A stretch of 64,000 bases of DNA from Myxococcus stipitatus DSM 14675 (GCF_000331735.1 NC_020126.1:3596001-3660000), one strand, 5' to 3'; positions 34,115-44,180 are shown, counted from the first letter of the stretch. A program made the numbers and translations. The notes: a model not told the origin generated them from the letters alone.

Positions 34115-35109
34115 CGGGGGACCTCGACAGCCTGCACCACCTCGCGCAGGACATCCGAGGCCGTGGCCCCGTCCAGCTCCGCGTCCGGCGACAGCAGCAG
34201 GCGGTGCTTGAGCACGGGACCCGCGAGGAAGCGCACGTCATCCGGGGTGACGAAGTCGCGCCCGCGCAGTGCCGCCAGGGCCTTGGAGGCCAGGAGCAGG
34301 TGCACGCCCGCGCGAGGCCCCGCGCCCAGGCGGATGCGGCTGGACGTGCGCGTCGCCGCCACCAGCTTGCGGATGTACGCGAGGACCGGCGTCTCCACGT
34401 TGACCTCGTTGAGCGCGGCGCGCGCGGCGAGCAGCCCGTCCTTCGTCACCGCCGCGCCCACTCCGGCGCGCGTCAGGTCTCCCGCGTCGAAGCCCCGGTG
34501 CACGGAGGCGAGAATCGCGTCCTCCTCCTCCGGCGCGGGATAGCCCACGTCAATCTTCAGGAGGAAGCGGTCCAGCTGCGCCTCGGGCAGGGGATACGTG
34601 CCCTCCGACTCCACCGGGTTCTGCGTGGCGAACACCGTGAAGAGCGGCGACAGCGGCTGGTGGCGTCCCTCCAGAGACACGCCGCGCTCCTGCATGGCCT
34701 CCAGCAGCGCGGACTGCGTCTTGGCGGGCGCGCGGTTGATTTCATCCGCGAGGAGCAGGTCCGTGAAGATGGGGCCTCGCACCAACACGAAGGCCTGCGT
34801 CTTGAGGTCGAAGATGCTGGTGCCCAGGATGTCCGCGGGCATCAGGTCCGGGGTGAACTGGATGCGCTTGAAGTCGGAGCCGATGCTTCGCGCCAGCGCC
34901 TTGGCCATCAGCGTCTTGGCCACGCCGGGCACGCCCTCCAGCAGCACGTGGCCTCCCGCGATGAGGCCGCAGAGCATCAGCTCCAGCACCTCGTCCTGGC
35001 CCACGACGGCCTTGCGCACCTCGGACAACACGCCCTCGCGAATGGCGTGGGCGGCCTTCACGGCGGAGCCGCTCGGGGCGAGAGGGGAGGCGGGGGTTGT
35101 CGCGTTCAT
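34111..35109 (-). CDS. MoxR-type AAA+ ATPase
   Basis: A 332-residue AAA+ ATPase of the MoxR family. Walker A is in [20 protein letters not shown], Walker B is [20 protein letters not shown], and the sensor 1 region is [22 protein letters not shown]-terminal lid with [18 protein letters not shown] completes the fold. MoxR proteins act as chaperones with VWA-domain partners, here the next gene. The ATG at 35109 overlaps the DUF4350 stop by 4 nt, so a coupled operon is likely. Confidence 0.95.
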   Translation of the reverse strand: MNATTPASPLAPSGSAVKAAHAIREGVLSEVRKAVVGQDEVLELMLCGLIAGGHVLLEGVPGVAKTLMAKALARSIGSDFKRIQFTPDLMPADILGTSIFDLKTQAFVLVRGPIFTDLLLADEINRAPAKTQSALLEAMQERGVSLEGRHQPLSPLFTVFATQNPVESEGTYPLPEAQLDRFLLKIDVGYPAPEEEDAILASVHRGFDAGDLTRAGVGAAVTKDGLLAARAALNEVNVETPVLAYIRKLVAATRTSSRIRLGAGPRAGVHLLLASKALAALRGRDFVTPDDVRFLAGPVLKHRLLLSPDAELDGATASDVLREVVQAVEVPR

Positions 35110-36389
35110 GGTGTTCCAGGAGGGCTGCGCCGGGGCTTCCCGGCGGGGTGGATGCTCTGGCGGAGACTCGCCGCGTGGGCGGCGAGCTGCTGAAGGTCGT
35201 TGTCGCTGGTGGCCGACTCGGCGCGCGCCGTCATGTCGTCCAGGCCGCGGGCCAGGTCCTGGCGTCCGCGCTCCTCGAGGGCCTCGGAGACCACGCCGGG
35301 CGACGCGTGCGCGGGCAGTCCCGCGTGGAGGGCCAGCTCCTGCGTGAGGCCCTTGGACAGCAGCTTCGCGGCGAAGCCATGGTGCCGGCCTTCGCGGTAC
35401 AGCCGCGCCATGGCGAACAGCGCGTCGGTGGCGCCCACGCGCGCGGACTCGAGGGGCGGCCGAGGCCGGCCGAAGCGCTTGAGCGCCACGGACCACAGCG
35501 CCACGCCCGCGAGGAGCTGGAGCACCGCGAAGTGCAGGCCGTAGCGGCGCGCGAAGTCCACCACCGAGCGCTCGTTGGTGAAGCCGTGGTGGAACTCGTC
35601 GAACTCGTAGGGGCCGGAGCCCAGCGCCGCCAGCGCGGAGAGCCAGAACTGCGCATTGTCCGCGCGCGCCAGCGCCACGTTCATGGCCAGCTCCGGCGCG
35701 CCCACCACCAGCACGCGGCCCTGTCCGTGGGGGATGACCGCGGCCACCATGCGGCCCAGCCGCTCATCCTCCAGCACCGGAACCGCCGTCCCGGGCAGCT
35801 CCAGATACGCCTGCACCTTCACCTCCACGCGCTCCACGCCCAGCGTGTACGGCGTGGAGAGGGGAGGCACCAGCGTGCGCATGGGCAGCGTCGTGTCCGC
35901 CTTGGTGAGCTTCACCCCCAGGGCATCCAGCAGCGGATTCTCCCGAGAGCCCCAGGGCACGTAGACCACCGAGCCCCCCGCGGCGACCCGCGTGAGCAAC
36001 TCCGTCACCTCGAGGTTGTCCACGTGGGCGGCGCGGAACGTATTGAAGCCCGTCCTGGGCGTGTGCTCGTCGTCCAGCCCCGCATCCGGCTCCGCGGCGA
36101 GCTGCGTCTGCTCCAGGTCGTCCTCTCGCGAGTCCTCGACCTCCACGCCCAGCAGCACCAGCGTCGCGTCGCCGGTGCTGGGGACACGCATGTCCGCCAT
36201 GCGGCGAGTCACCGGCAGGCCACTCTCCTCGGCCAGCAGGAACAGCGCGCGCGCGCCGTCCTCCTGCGCGCGGTAGGTGGACAGCGTGTCGGCGAACTCG
36301 CCTCGGCGCGCGCCCTTCACCAGCTGCGAGGCCAGCACGACGGTGAGCACCAGGCCGCCCACCACCAACAAGGGGAAGCGGTCACGCAC
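35106..36389 (-). CDS. DUF4350 membrane protein
   Basis: A 427-residue protein with an N-terminal membrane helix ([18 protein letters not shown]). The extracytoplasmic part matches DUF4350 ([50 protein letters not shown]). A second helix near 300 ([18 protein letters not shown]) leads to a cytoplasmic tail ([20 protein letters not shown]). It lies between DUF4129 and moxR genes, the standard neighbours in Myxococcales and many other bacteria. Its start overlaps the end of the DUF4129 gene by 8 nt. Confidence 0.88.
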   Translation of the reverse strand: MRDRFPLLVVGGLVLTVVLASQLVKGARRGEFADTLSTYRAQEDGARALFLLAEESGLPVTRRMADMRVPSTGDATLVLLGVEVEDSREDDLEQTQLAAEPDAGLDDEHTPRTGFNTFRAAHVDNLEVTELLTRVAAGGSVVYVPWGSRENPLLDALGVKLTKADTTLPMRTLVPPLSTPYTLGVERVEVKVQAYLELPGTAVPVLEDERLGRMVAAVIPHGQGRVLVVGAPELAMNVALARADNAQFWLSALAALGSGPYEFDEFHHGFTNERSVVDFARRYGLHFAVLQLLAGVALWSVALKRFGRPRPPLESARVGATDALFAMARLYREGRHHGFAAKLLSKGLTQELALHAGLPAHASPGVVSEALEERGRQDLARGLDDMTARAESATSDNDLQQLAAHAASLRQSIHPAGKPRRSPPGTP

Positions 36390-38274
36390 CGGGGGCCTCC
36401 GGCGCCGCCGACAGCATGGGGGCGGTGAGCGCGCGGAACTCCTGGTAGCCCGTGCTGGTGACAGGGGTATTGCCGTACCAGGCGAAGTCGAAGCGCAGCG
36501 TCAGTTCGCGGAAGCGAGGCTTCCATTCCGAGCGGCCCTTGAACTGGCGCAGGTAGTCCCAGTTGGACAGCGTCACGTCGTACAGGATGTCGCCATCGCG
36601 GTGCAGTCGGGACAGCAGCGCCAGGTAGAGCCCTCGCACCGCCTCACGGTAGTTGCCTCGCGCGGCCAGCTCATCCGCCAGCTGCGCCCAGCCCTCGGGC
36701 GGTCGGGACAGCGCATGGGCCGGGTCTCTGGCGAGCGTCGCGGCGTCCAGGGTGGACACGTCCAGCCCCGAGCCCTCATCCGTCGGCCGCACCTTGCGCA
36801 GCGCGCGCCACAGCACCGCGCCGAGCACCGCCACGGTGAGCCCGACCAGCACCACCACGAGCGCATCCGCCAGCTGTCCGCCGCTGACGAGGCCCGGAGA
36901 CGGGAGCGCCTGCGGAGGCGTGGAGGGCGTATCCCGCTCGAAGAGGTCCTCGAGGAGCTTGGCCAGCCACGTGGTGAACTGCGTCCACCAGCTCATCTGC
37001 GGCGGCGCCGAGGGCTCCTCCGCGTCGTCGGCGCGGGGAGGGGCCACCGCGAACTCCGGCCGCGCCAGGATGTCGCGTGCCCGGTCGGCCGCGGCCCTCG
37101 CGTTCGCGTGAGTCTGCGCCTCCAGCGTCCCCGTCGCCTGCGTCAGCCCCTGCTCGAGGGTGAGCAGCGCGGAGTCGCAGTCCTCGTCGTCGTAGGCCTG
37201 GCGCTCCACGGCGCGCACCAGCCGGTCCAGCTTGCCGCGCTCGGCCGTGCTCAGCTCCGCCATGCGCGCGAAGCGCTCGTCCTTCTCGGGAGCGGGGCCT
37301 TCACAGGCGCTGGACACCTTGCTCAGCCGCTGGGACGCATCGCGCGCGGAGGTGACGGGCGCGCGCGGCTCCACCTCGTCTTCCGCGCGCGCGGGAGTGG
37401 GGACGAGCAAGCCCAGGCCCAACACCACCGCGAGCACCGCGGCGCCACGCACCCCGGGCGGTCTGGCCTTGTTCCGCTCCGGCAGTTGCTGCACGGAGGC
37501 CAGCAGGTCGAGCCCCTCCGAGCGCACCCGTCCGTCCACCAGCAGCAGGGTGGAGGTCGCGGCGCGGACAGGCTCGAAGAGGGCGAACGTCAGGGCCACG
37601 AGGAACAGCACCCACTGCACGTTGTCCAGCGAGGCGAAGCGCTCCGCGAACGTCAGGTCGATGCCCACCAGCTTGCGCGTCAGCATCAGCGCGAAGTTGA
37701 GCGCGATGTGCAGGTTGAAGAAGACCAGCACCTGCACGCCCATCAGGAACCGCACCGCCATCGCGGTGCCCCGGGCGGGCCCGAGCAGCCGCGAGCACTG
37801 GTCATACAGCCGCCAGAGCTTGCCTCGCCCCTGCATCACCGCCGCGAAGCTCACGCTCTGCGCCGAGAGCAGCAGGAAGCCCAGCCCGAGCGTCAGCAGC
37901 AGCAGCAGGGCCTGGAGGCCGAACAGATAGCCCACCGCGAAGAAGAGTGAGGGCAGTCGCCCCAGCGCGGCCTTCACGGAGGTCCAGACCTGGGGCTCGC
38001 CCTGACCTTCCAGCAGCAGCGCCTGCACGTGGTGGCAGGCGGCGCCCTGGCTCGCGCCCCGGAGGAACCACGCCAGCGTGAAGAGGAGCGAGGGCACCAG
38101 CAGGGGCTTGCCCATCCGCACGGCTTCCACCAGGTACATCATGGCGCCGATGACGGCGGCGCCCCCCGGGAGCGTGAGCGCCCACACGCCCGTGCTCCGA
38201 GCACACAGGTGCAGCGCGGCATCCATCAGCGCGATGCCGTTGCGGGGACGCAGCTCGAGCGCGGAGACCGCCAT
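36382..38274 (-). CDS. DUF4129 membrane protein
   Basis: A 630-residue protein. The N-terminal 240 residues hold five to six hydrophobic helices (LGLGFLLLSAQSVSFAAVMQ and others). A long extracytoplasmic part follows after a helix at about 280-300. Another helix near 490-510 (ALVVVLVGLTVAVLGAVLWR) precedes the DUF4129 domain (NYREAVRGLYLALLSRLHRD, YDVTLSNWDYLRQF, RFRELTLRFDFAWYG). DUF4129 is often a C-terminal domain of transglutaminase proteins, but no transglutaminase core is seen here. It starts the MoxR-type operon. Confidence 0.88.
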   Translation of the reverse strand: MAVSALELRPRNGIALMDAALHLCARSTGVWALTLPGGAAVIGAMMYLVEAVRMGKPLLVPSLLFTLAWFLRGASQGAACHHVQALLLEGQGEPQVWTSVKAALGRLPSLFFAVGYLFGLQALLLLLTLGLGFLLLSAQSVSFAAVMQGRGKLWRLYDQCSRLLGPARGTAMAVRFLMGVQVLVFFNLHIALNFALMLTRKLVGIDLTFAERFASLDNVQWVLFLVALTFALFEPVRAATSTLLLVDGRVRSEGLDLLASVQQLPERNKARPPGVRGAAVLAVVLGLGLLVPTPARAEDEVEPRAPVTSARDASQRLSKVSSACEGPAPEKDERFARMAELSTAERGKLDRLVRAVERQAYDDEDCDSALLTLEQGLTQATGTLEAQTHANARAAADRARDILARPEFAVAPPRADDAEEPSAPPQMSWWTQFTTWLAKLLEDLFERDTPSTPPQALPSPGLVSGGQLADALVVVLVGLTVAVLGAVLWRALRKVRPTDEGSGLDVSTLDAATLARDPAHALSRPPEGWAQLADELAARGNYREAVRGLYLALLSRLHRDGDILYDVTLSNWDYLRQFKGRSEWKPRFRELTLRFDFAWYGNTPVTSTGYQEFRALTAPMLSAAPEAPGA

Positions 38275-38275
38275 G

Positions 38276-38542
38276 TCAGCTCGCCGCCTGGGCCAACAGG
38301 TAGACGCCGCCCCAGACGAGCCCGAACCCCACCACCGCCAGCATCACGTTGCCCACCGTCCAGTCCCGTCGCTCACCGGGGCCCTCCAGCGCCTTGAGGC
38401 GCTGGCCCAGACAGCTCGCGCAGCGGTTGATGCCCTCGAACTGCGTGGTGCACTCGCGGCAGATGACCCGCCGGCACTCCACGCAGACGCCGACGCCCGC
38501 GCGCTCCGGGTGGTAGTGGCAGCGGCCCGAGCCCTGAATCAT
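38276..38542 (-). CDS. B-box-type zinc-finger small membrane protein
   Basis: An 88-residue protein. Residues 8-45 hold a B-box-like zinc finger: CHYHPERAGVGVCVECRRVI, then CRECTTQF and RCASC, giving paired Cys/His ligands. A transmembrane helix (VMLAVVGFGLVWGGVYLLA) ends the protein. It lies 1 nt upstream of the DUF4129 start, so it is probably the first gene of the MoxR operon. Such short zinc-finger membrane proteins are common in Myxococcales, but their role is unknown. Confidence 0.82.
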   Translation of the reverse strand: MIQGSGRCHYHPERAGVGVCVECRRVICRECTTQFEGINRCASCLGQRLKALEGPGERRDWTVGNVMLAVVGFGLVWGGVYLLAQAAS

Positions 38543-38593
38543 GACGCCACCTTACGCAAAGCCGGGCCCGCCACACCACCCCCTGGAGACGGC

Positions 38594-40165
38594 CTACAAC
38601 TCGTCGAGGAACTCGTCGTTGTAGGTGTACCGGGAGAGCCGCTTGACGAGCGCTTCCATGGCCTCCACCGGCTTCACCGAGAAGAGCATCTGCCGCAGCT
38701 TCTTCACCTTCTCGTACTCGCGCAGGGTGAAGAGCTTCTCCTCCTTGCGCGTGCCGGACTGGGCGATGTTCACCGCGGGGAACACGCGCTTCTCCGCGAG
38801 GAGGCGGTCCAAGGTGACTTCGGAGTTACCCGTGCCCTTGAACTCCTCGAAGATGACCTCGTCCATGCGGCTGCCGGTGTCGATGAGCGCCGTGCCGATG
38901 ATGGTCAGCGAGCCCGCCTCTTCCGTGGCGCGCGCGGCGCCGAAGATGCGCTTGGGGCGCTCCAGCGCGCGGCTGTCCACGCCGCCGGACATGGTGCGGC
39001 CCGAGTTGTCGATCTCCTTGTTGTAGGCGCGCGCCAGACGCGTGATCGAGTCCAGCAGGATGACCACGTCCTTGCCGGCCTCCACCAGTCGGCGGGCACG
39101 CTCCAGGGCCAGCTCCGCCACCTTGAGGTGGTCCGCGGTGGGCCGGTCCGAGCTGGACGCGAGCACCTCCGCCTTGATGCTGCGGCGCATGTCCGTCACT
39201 TCCTCGGGCCGCTCGTCGATGAGCAGCACCATGACGTGCGCCTCCGGGTGGTTGGAGATGACCGCCTGCGCGATGCGCTGGAGCATGATGGTCTTGCCCG
39301 TCTTGGGCGGCGCGACGATGAGCGCGCGCTGCCCCTTGCCGATGGGCGAGATGAGGTCCAGCACCCGCGTCACCATCTCCTTGTGGCCACACTCCAGCTT
39401 GAGCCGCTCGGTGGGGTCCACCGACGTCAGGTCCGCGAAGTGGGGCAGCCGGGGCGCGCCCTCCAGCGGGCGGCCGTCCACCGTGTCGACCTTCTGGATG
39501 ATGCCCTTGTGGCCGCGCATCTGCGCGAAGGCCGTCAGGTACTGGCCCTGCCGCAGCCGCAGCTTCTGCACCAGGTTCTTGGGCAGCTCCGGGTCGTCCG
39601 GCGCCGCCAGCAGGTTGCGCTTCACCTGGCGCAGGAACGCGTTGGGGCCCTTGGCCTCCGTGTCCAGCACGCCCTCCACGGGCGCCAGGTTGGACTGCTG
39701 CGCCTGCGGGTTCTGCTGGCCGCCGTGGTGCTGGCGCTGATGCGGCTGTCCGCCGCCGTGGCCCTGCTGCTGTTGCTGCTGCTGCTGGGGCTGCTGTTGC
39801 TGGGCCTGCTGCTGCGCCAGCCGCTGCTTGTACTGCTCCAACTCCTGCGGCGTCAGGAAGACCTGGACCTGCTGACCGTCGGCGCCGGGCTGCATGCGGT
39901 ACGCCTGGCCCTCCGGCGTGAAGAGCACCTGCGCGCCACGACGACGACGACGGCGGCGGCGGCGGCGGCCACCTGCCTGCCCGGGCTGCCCTCCCGGGGC
40001 GCCACCGGACGCTGCGGCACCGCCCGCGATGTCTCCCTCGTCGCCGCCCTCGTCGTCGCCATCGTCGCCGCCGTCGTCATCGGCCTCCGGAGGAGGGACG
40101 GGACGGGCCGCCGCGGGCATCGGAGGGGCATCACGTGGGTCGCGGTTATCGGAGTTTTCGCTCAT
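38594..40165 (-). CDS. rho: Transcription termination factor Rho with Arg/Gln-rich N-terminus
   Basis: A 523-residue protein. The ATPase core from ~265 is complete: Walker A APPKTGKT, VLLIDERPEEVTDMRRSI, ILLDSITRLARAYNKEIDNS, GSLTIIGTALIDTGSRMDEV and FKGTGN. The RNA-binding cold-shock-like domain is present but altered: the RNP1 site, GFGFLR in E. coli, reads GPNAFLR. The usual Rho_N helical part is missing; instead there is an acidic/Gly-rich stretch, ten consecutive Arg residues, and a Gln-rich segment (residues ~85-175). The ATG at 40165 is preferred over an upstream in-frame ATG. Whether this is the main Rho or a paralogue cannot be told here. Confidence 0.92.
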   Translation of the reverse strand: MSENSDNRDPRDAPPMPAAARPVPPPEADDDGGDDGDDEGGDEGDIAGGAAASGGAPGGQPGQAGGRRRRRRRRRRGAQVLFTPEGQAYRMQPGADGQQVQVFLTPQELEQYKQRLAQQQAQQQQPQQQQQQQQGHGGGQPHQRQHHGGQQNPQAQQSNLAPVEGVLDTEAKGPNAFLRQVKRNLLAAPDDPELPKNLVQKLRLRQGQYLTAFAQMRGHKGIIQKVDTVDGRPLEGAPRLPHFADLTSVDPTERLKLECGHKEMVTRVLDLISPIGKGQRALIVAPPKTGKTIMLQRIAQAVISNHPEAHVMVLLIDERPEEVTDMRRSIKAEVLASSSDRPTADHLKVAELALERARRLVEAGKDVVILLDSITRLARAYNKEIDNSGRTMSGGVDSRALERPKRIFGAARATEEAGSLTIIGTALIDTGSRMDEVIFEEFKGTGNSEVTLDRLLAEKRVFPAVNIAQSGTRKEEKLFTLREYEKVKKLRQMLFSVKPVEAMEALVKRLSRYTYNDEFLDEL

Positions 40166-40393
40166 GGGGTTTCCAGACCGTGTGCGTCCCTCACGGGCCG
40201 TCCCGAGGGGAGGGCGGGGGGACGCAGGTGACTCAGGCTGTGGGACAGGGAGCCGGACGCGGGGCCCGCCAAACACGCAAAGGCCGAACCGCCGGTCCCT
40301 GAAGCGCCCTGGTGGCCCAAAGCCGACCGGGGTGCAAGAGCAACACTAACAGAGGACGCCCGGCGCGCTCCCGGTTTTTTCGAGCGGTGTTGG

Positions 40394-40416
40394 CGGGCGG
40401 ACCTCGCGTCCGCCCG
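40394..40416 (-). terminator. Hairpin after the SppA fusion gene
   Basis: CGGGCGGAC and GTCCGCCCG form a perfect 9-bp stem around CTCGC, starting 11 nt beyond the stop of the minus-strand sppA gene. There is no T tract in the minus-strand sense. Confidence 0.5.
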
Positions 40417-40427
40417 TTCGCGCCTTC

Positions 40428-42914
40428 TCAGCGGACGATGAGCTGGAACGGCACCTGGGCCTTCATTCCCGGGCGCATCAGCTCCAGGTTGACGCCCAGC
40501 TCGCGCGCCAGGGACTTCACCGCGGAGGGGAGGGGCTCGGAGGCGGTGCCGCCTGGCAGCAGCGCGAGGGCCGCTCGCACGCCCGGCTCTCCGCTCATGC
40601 CGGAGAACAGGCCTCGGGCTTCACCCATCAGCACCAGGTCCAGCTCCTCGGAGGCTGGGACACTCGCGTGTTGGCGAGCGGACGCCACCGCGTCCATCAG
40701 GCCTCCCAGCTTGTCCACCAGCCCACGCGCGAGCGCGTCGTTGCCGCTCCACACGCGGCCTCGCGCCACGGTGTCCACCTGGGCCTTGTCCAGCTTCCGC
40801 GCGCGGGCGACGTCGGTGATGAAGCTGTCGTAGGACGCGTCCACCCACTTCTGCACGGCGGTCTGCTGCTCCGGCGTCCAGGGCCGCCAGTTGTCGAAGA
40901 CGTCCGCCATGGGCGAGCGCGAGAGCGTCTCCTGGTGCATGCCCAGCTTGTCCTCCAGCAGGCCCTTGAGCGCGGGCTTGAAGTAGAAGACGCCGATGCT
41001 GCCCGTCACCGTCGTGGGCAGCGCCATCACCTCCGTCGCGCCGATGGCGGCGTAGTAGCCACCCGACGCCGCCACGTCCCCCATCGACGCGATGACGGGC
41101 TTCTCCTTCGCCGCGGCCAGCACCGCCTCGTACATCAGGTACGACGCCAGCACCTCGCCGCCGCCCGAGTCCACGCGCAGCACGATGGCGACCACGGACG
41201 GGTCCGACTTCGCCGACTCCAGCGCGCGCACCACCGTCTCCGCGCCGGCAATCTGGCTGAAGCCCAGCGGGTCCTCGCGGCTGGCGCCTCCGGCGATGGT
41301 GCCCAGCACCGGCACCACGGCGATGCGGCGGCGGCGGCCCCAGCGCTCCTCGCGCTCGTCCCGAGGGTTGTATGCCGCGTTGAAGTGGCCTCGCGGCACC
41401 AGCTCCCGCACCTTCGCGTCCAGCTCCGAGGGCGTGATGACGCCGTCGATGAAGCCCAGCGACTGCGCCTTCGCCGCGGTGGGGAGGCCCTCCGCCCACA
41501 GCTCGTGCAGCTTCTCCACGGGCACCTTGCGCGCCTCCGTGACGGCGCGCTCGTACCAGGCCACCTCGTTGTCCAGGTACGCCCCCACCGCCTCGCGCGA
41601 GGCCTCGCTGGGCTCGGTGAGCGTGAGCTGCTCGGGCGCCGTCTTGTACTTGCCCACGCGCGCCACGTCCCACGTCACGCCCAGCTTCTCCATCGTCCCG
41701 CCGAACGTCTGGAGGTGGGCGGCCAGGCCGTTGATGTGCAGGAAGGACTCGGGCACCGAGTAGATGCGGTCCGCGGCGGACGCGACGAAGTAGCCCATGT
41801 CATCCACCGACATCAGCACCGCCATCACCCGCTTGCCGGAGGCGCGCAGCCGCAGCACCGCCTGGCGCAGCTCCTCCGCCTTGCCCCAGTCCACGCCGGG
41901 CAGGCCCTCCATCTTCAGCACCACGCCCGTCAGCCGCTCGTCCTGGGTGGCCAGGTCCAGCCACCGCGACAGCCTCAAGAACGGGTCCGCCTCGCTCACG
42001 CCCAGAATCGTCATGAGCACGCTGCCGCCGCCGCTGAGCATGTCGTTCAAGTCCAGCATCGTCACCACGCCGCCGGACGGGCGCAGGGAGCGGTAGTTCT
42101 CCATCGACAGGCGCACACCCAGGACGTGGTCCGTCCCGTCCTCTCCACCGCCCAGCGCGTACGTGACGCCCAGGTGGCTGGTGTCCAGCGTGGCCGCGAC
42201 TTGAAGCGCCAGCGGCACGCCGCTGACGAAGCCGTGCGACACACCCGCGCCCAGCCTCACGCCTGGAATCACCTCCGCCTGGAGCGTGTACGTGGCCTGT
42301 CCCTGGCGGAAGGCGCCCTCGGAGAAGAGCCAGTCCACGCCCAACGTGTAGCGCTCACCCAGCGGGCGCAGGCCCAGGCCCAGGTCGTACTTGCGCTGGA
42401 CCTTGAGGCCGCCTTCCCTCGGGGCGTTGAGGTCCTTGACCACCGCCGCCACCGACAGCGCGCGCACGGGCCGCGCCGTGACGCCCACATCGAAGGTGTC
42501 CAGCGCGTCGACGTCGTCGCTGTCGTTGGAGCTGAAGCCGTGCCAGGCGCCGCCCAGCCGCAGCGTGGGCGTGCCCAGCGACAGGCCCAGCGAGGTGCGG
42601 CGGTAGTGGGGCTCGTGCCGCCCGCGCATCCACTCCATGGAGGCGCCCACACCCAGGCCCAGCACCCGCGCGCCCAGGAAGACGCCGTCGCCCAGGCTGT
42701 CGCGCTCCAGGTTGCGCTCGTGCAGGTAGAACAACTGCCCGGATTCAACAAAGCCCAGCCCCGCGGGGTTGAGCGAGAGGGCCGTGGCCTCGTCCACCAA
42801 CGCCGCGCCCGTGGGGGGCAGCGTCATCCCCCGGGACGGCAGGGGGGCCTGGACGATGGAGCTCGTCTGGGCGAGCGCGAGCGACGGGAGCAGCAGGAGG
42901 GCGAGCAGGCGCAT
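40428..42914 (-). CDS. sppA: SppA signal peptide peptidase fused to an N-terminal beta-barrel-like domain
   Basis: An 828-residue protein with a signal peptide ending ALAQ. Residues ~20-275 look like an outer-membrane or PorV/FadL-type beta structure (LSLNPAGLGFVESGQLFYLH; DSLGDGVFLGARVLGLGVGA; RRTSLGLSLGTPTLRLGG). The rest is a double-domain (67K) SppA: the catalytic Lys is at 424 in GKYKTAPE and the catalytic Ser at 617 in GDVAASGGYY, with VDSGGGEVLAS upstream of it. SppA degrades cleaved signal peptides in the inner membrane. Here the N-terminal domain would put it in or near the outer membrane or periplasm. CTAGAGT lies 10 nt before the start. Confidence 0.9.
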   Translation of the reverse strand: MRLLALLLLPSLALAQTSSIVQAPLPSRGMTLPPTGAALVDEATALSLNPAGLGFVESGQLFYLHERNLERDSLGDGVFLGARVLGLGVGASMEWMRGRHEPHYRRTSLGLSLGTPTLRLGGAWHGFSSNDSDDVDALDTFDVGVTARPVRALSVAAVVKDLNAPREGGLKVQRKYDLGLGLRPLGERYTLGVDWLFSEGAFRQGQATYTLQAEVIPGVRLGAGVSHGFVSGVPLALQVAATLDTSHLGVTYALGGGEDGTDHVLGVRLSMENYRSLRPSGGVVTMLDLNDMLSGGGSVLMTILGVSEADPFLRLSRWLDLATQDERLTGVVLKMEGLPGVDWGKAEELRQAVLRLRASGKRVMAVLMSVDDMGYFVASAADRIYSVPESFLHINGLAAHLQTFGGTMEKLGVTWDVARVGKYKTAPEQLTLTEPSEASREAVGAYLDNEVAWYERAVTEARKVPVEKLHELWAEGLPTAAKAQSLGFIDGVITPSELDAKVRELVPRGHFNAAYNPRDEREERWGRRRRIAVVPVLGTIAGGASREDPLGFSQIAGAETVVRALESAKSDPSVVAIVLRVDSGGGEVLASYLMYEAVLAAAKEKPVIASMGDVAASGGYYAAIGATEVMALPTTVTGSIGVFYFKPALKGLLEDKLGMHQETLSRSPMADVFDNWRPWTPEQQTAVQKWVDASYDSFITDVARARKLDKAQVDTVARGRVWSGNDALARGLVDKLGGLMDAVASARQHASVPASEELDLVLMGEARGLFSGMSGEPGVRAALALLPGGTASEPLPSAVKSLARELGVNLELMRPGMKAQVPFQLIVR

Positions 42915-42962
42915 ACGCCCCGGGACTCTAGGCCGAGCCCGCCCGGGGACAAGCGCCGTCTG

Positions 42963-44180
42963 TCACCAGTCCTCGGTTCCGGACACCCCTTCGAGCGGGT
43001 CGTCTCCCGGCTTCTTCTTCTTCTCCTGGGCGCGGGTGCGGCCACCCCGGTCCTCGGCGCCCCAGTCCTCGGTGCCGCCCCGGTTGTCGAGCGGGTCCGA
43101 GCTGCGCACCACCTTCTCCGTGCCGCCCTCGCTGACGTTGATGAGCTGGTTGACGATGCGCTCCATCTCCGACTTGAGCTGACCGAACTCGTCGCCCTGG
43201 AGCACCATGCGGCGGCCCGCCAGCTTCTTGCCGTTGCGCAGGTCGTAGTAGCCCAGGATGAGCTCGGAGCCCTCGCCGGAGCTCGCCGTCTTCACCGTGC
43301 CCACCATGGCCCGGTCCAGGCCCAGCGACTTGCCCATCGCCGAGGCCCCGTTGGCCTGGGGAATGGCGCGGGAGACCTCGCTCGCCACCCGGTCCAGCTG
43401 CGCGTCGTAGGCCTTGTACGCGGCGGTGGGCACCAGCTCCGTGCTCACCTCCACGTCGTCCGGCGTCACCTCCATGAGCTGCCCGTACTGGCGGAAGCCC
43501 GGGCGCTCCACGCGCAAGAGGTGCTTGCCCACCGTCAGCGTGGGCACCGTCACCGGCGTGTGGCCCACCAGGTCTCCGTCCACGTAGACGCGCGCGCCCG
43601 CGGGACGCGACTTCACCGTGGCGCTGCCCCGGAGCTGGGAGGTGCGGCCGGTGGCCACCTGCACTCGCAGGGCGATGAAGTCCCGGCTGAAGCGCTTGGG
43701 GTTGAGCTCGAAGGTGGGCGAGACGGCGATGAGGTCGATGAGGACCAGCTTGGCCTCCTCCACGTCCCCTCGCAGGTGCAGCAGCGCGGCGTACAGCGCC
43801 AGCGACTCACACAGGGGCGAGCAGCCGCGCATGGCCGCCGGGGCCCCCTGGAGCTCCTTCAGGGTGGCGCGCACCTTGGACTCGGCGTCGTCGTACTCCT
43901 TCTTGTCGAAGGCGGCGGCGCTCTCCGAGTAGCCCTTGCGCGCCCGCTCGAGCGCGCTCTGGGCGGTGGGGTCTCCGGGAAGGCCGAAGAGGTCCTCGGC
44001 CTTGCGCACGGAGAAGCCCGAGAAGTTCGCCAGCGCCTCGTTCATGTGGCCTTCCATCTGGACACTGGTGGCCTCGGAGGCCTGGTCCATGGGGATGAGA
44101 AGGCTGGAGGCACGCCGCGCCGAGTTGGGGGATGCGGCCAGAGCGAGCGAGGGAAGCAGGGCGAGGACGAGGGCTCTCAT
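42963..44180 (-). CDS. Secreted PEGA-domain protein
   Basis: A 405-residue protein with a signal peptide (MRALVLALLPSLALA). The N-terminal half is helical/TPR-like (ARKGYSESAAAFDKKEYDDA; ALYAALLHLRGDVEEAKLVL). A PEGA domain lies at about 190-255 (ATVKSRPAGARVYVDGDLVG; LTVGKHLLRVERPGFRQYG). The C-terminus is polar, with repeated GGTEDWG-like motifs. PEGA proteins in myxobacteria are often envelope or surface proteins. The start at 44180 is chosen for the signal peptide. It is 57 nt downstream of another PEGA gene, so the two are likely co-transcribed. Confidence 0.82.
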   Translation of the reverse strand: MRALVLALLPSLALAASPNSARRASSLLIPMDQASEATSVQMEGHMNEALANFSGFSVRKAEDLFGLPGDPTAQSALERARKGYSESAAAFDKKEYDDAESKVRATLKELQGAPAAMRGCSPLCESLALYAALLHLRGDVEEAKLVLIDLIAVSPTFELNPKRFSRDFIALRVQVATGRTSQLRGSATVKSRPAGARVYVDGDLVGHTPVTVPTLTVGKHLLRVERPGFRQYGQLMEVTPDDVEVSTELVPTAAYKAYDAQLDRVASEVSRAIPQANGASAMGKSLGLDRAMVGTVKTASSGEGSELILGYYDLRNGKKLAGRRMVLQGDEFGQLKSEMERIVNQLINVSEGGTEKVVRSSDPLDNRGGTEDWGAEDRGGRTRAQEKKKKPGDDPLEGVSGTEDW

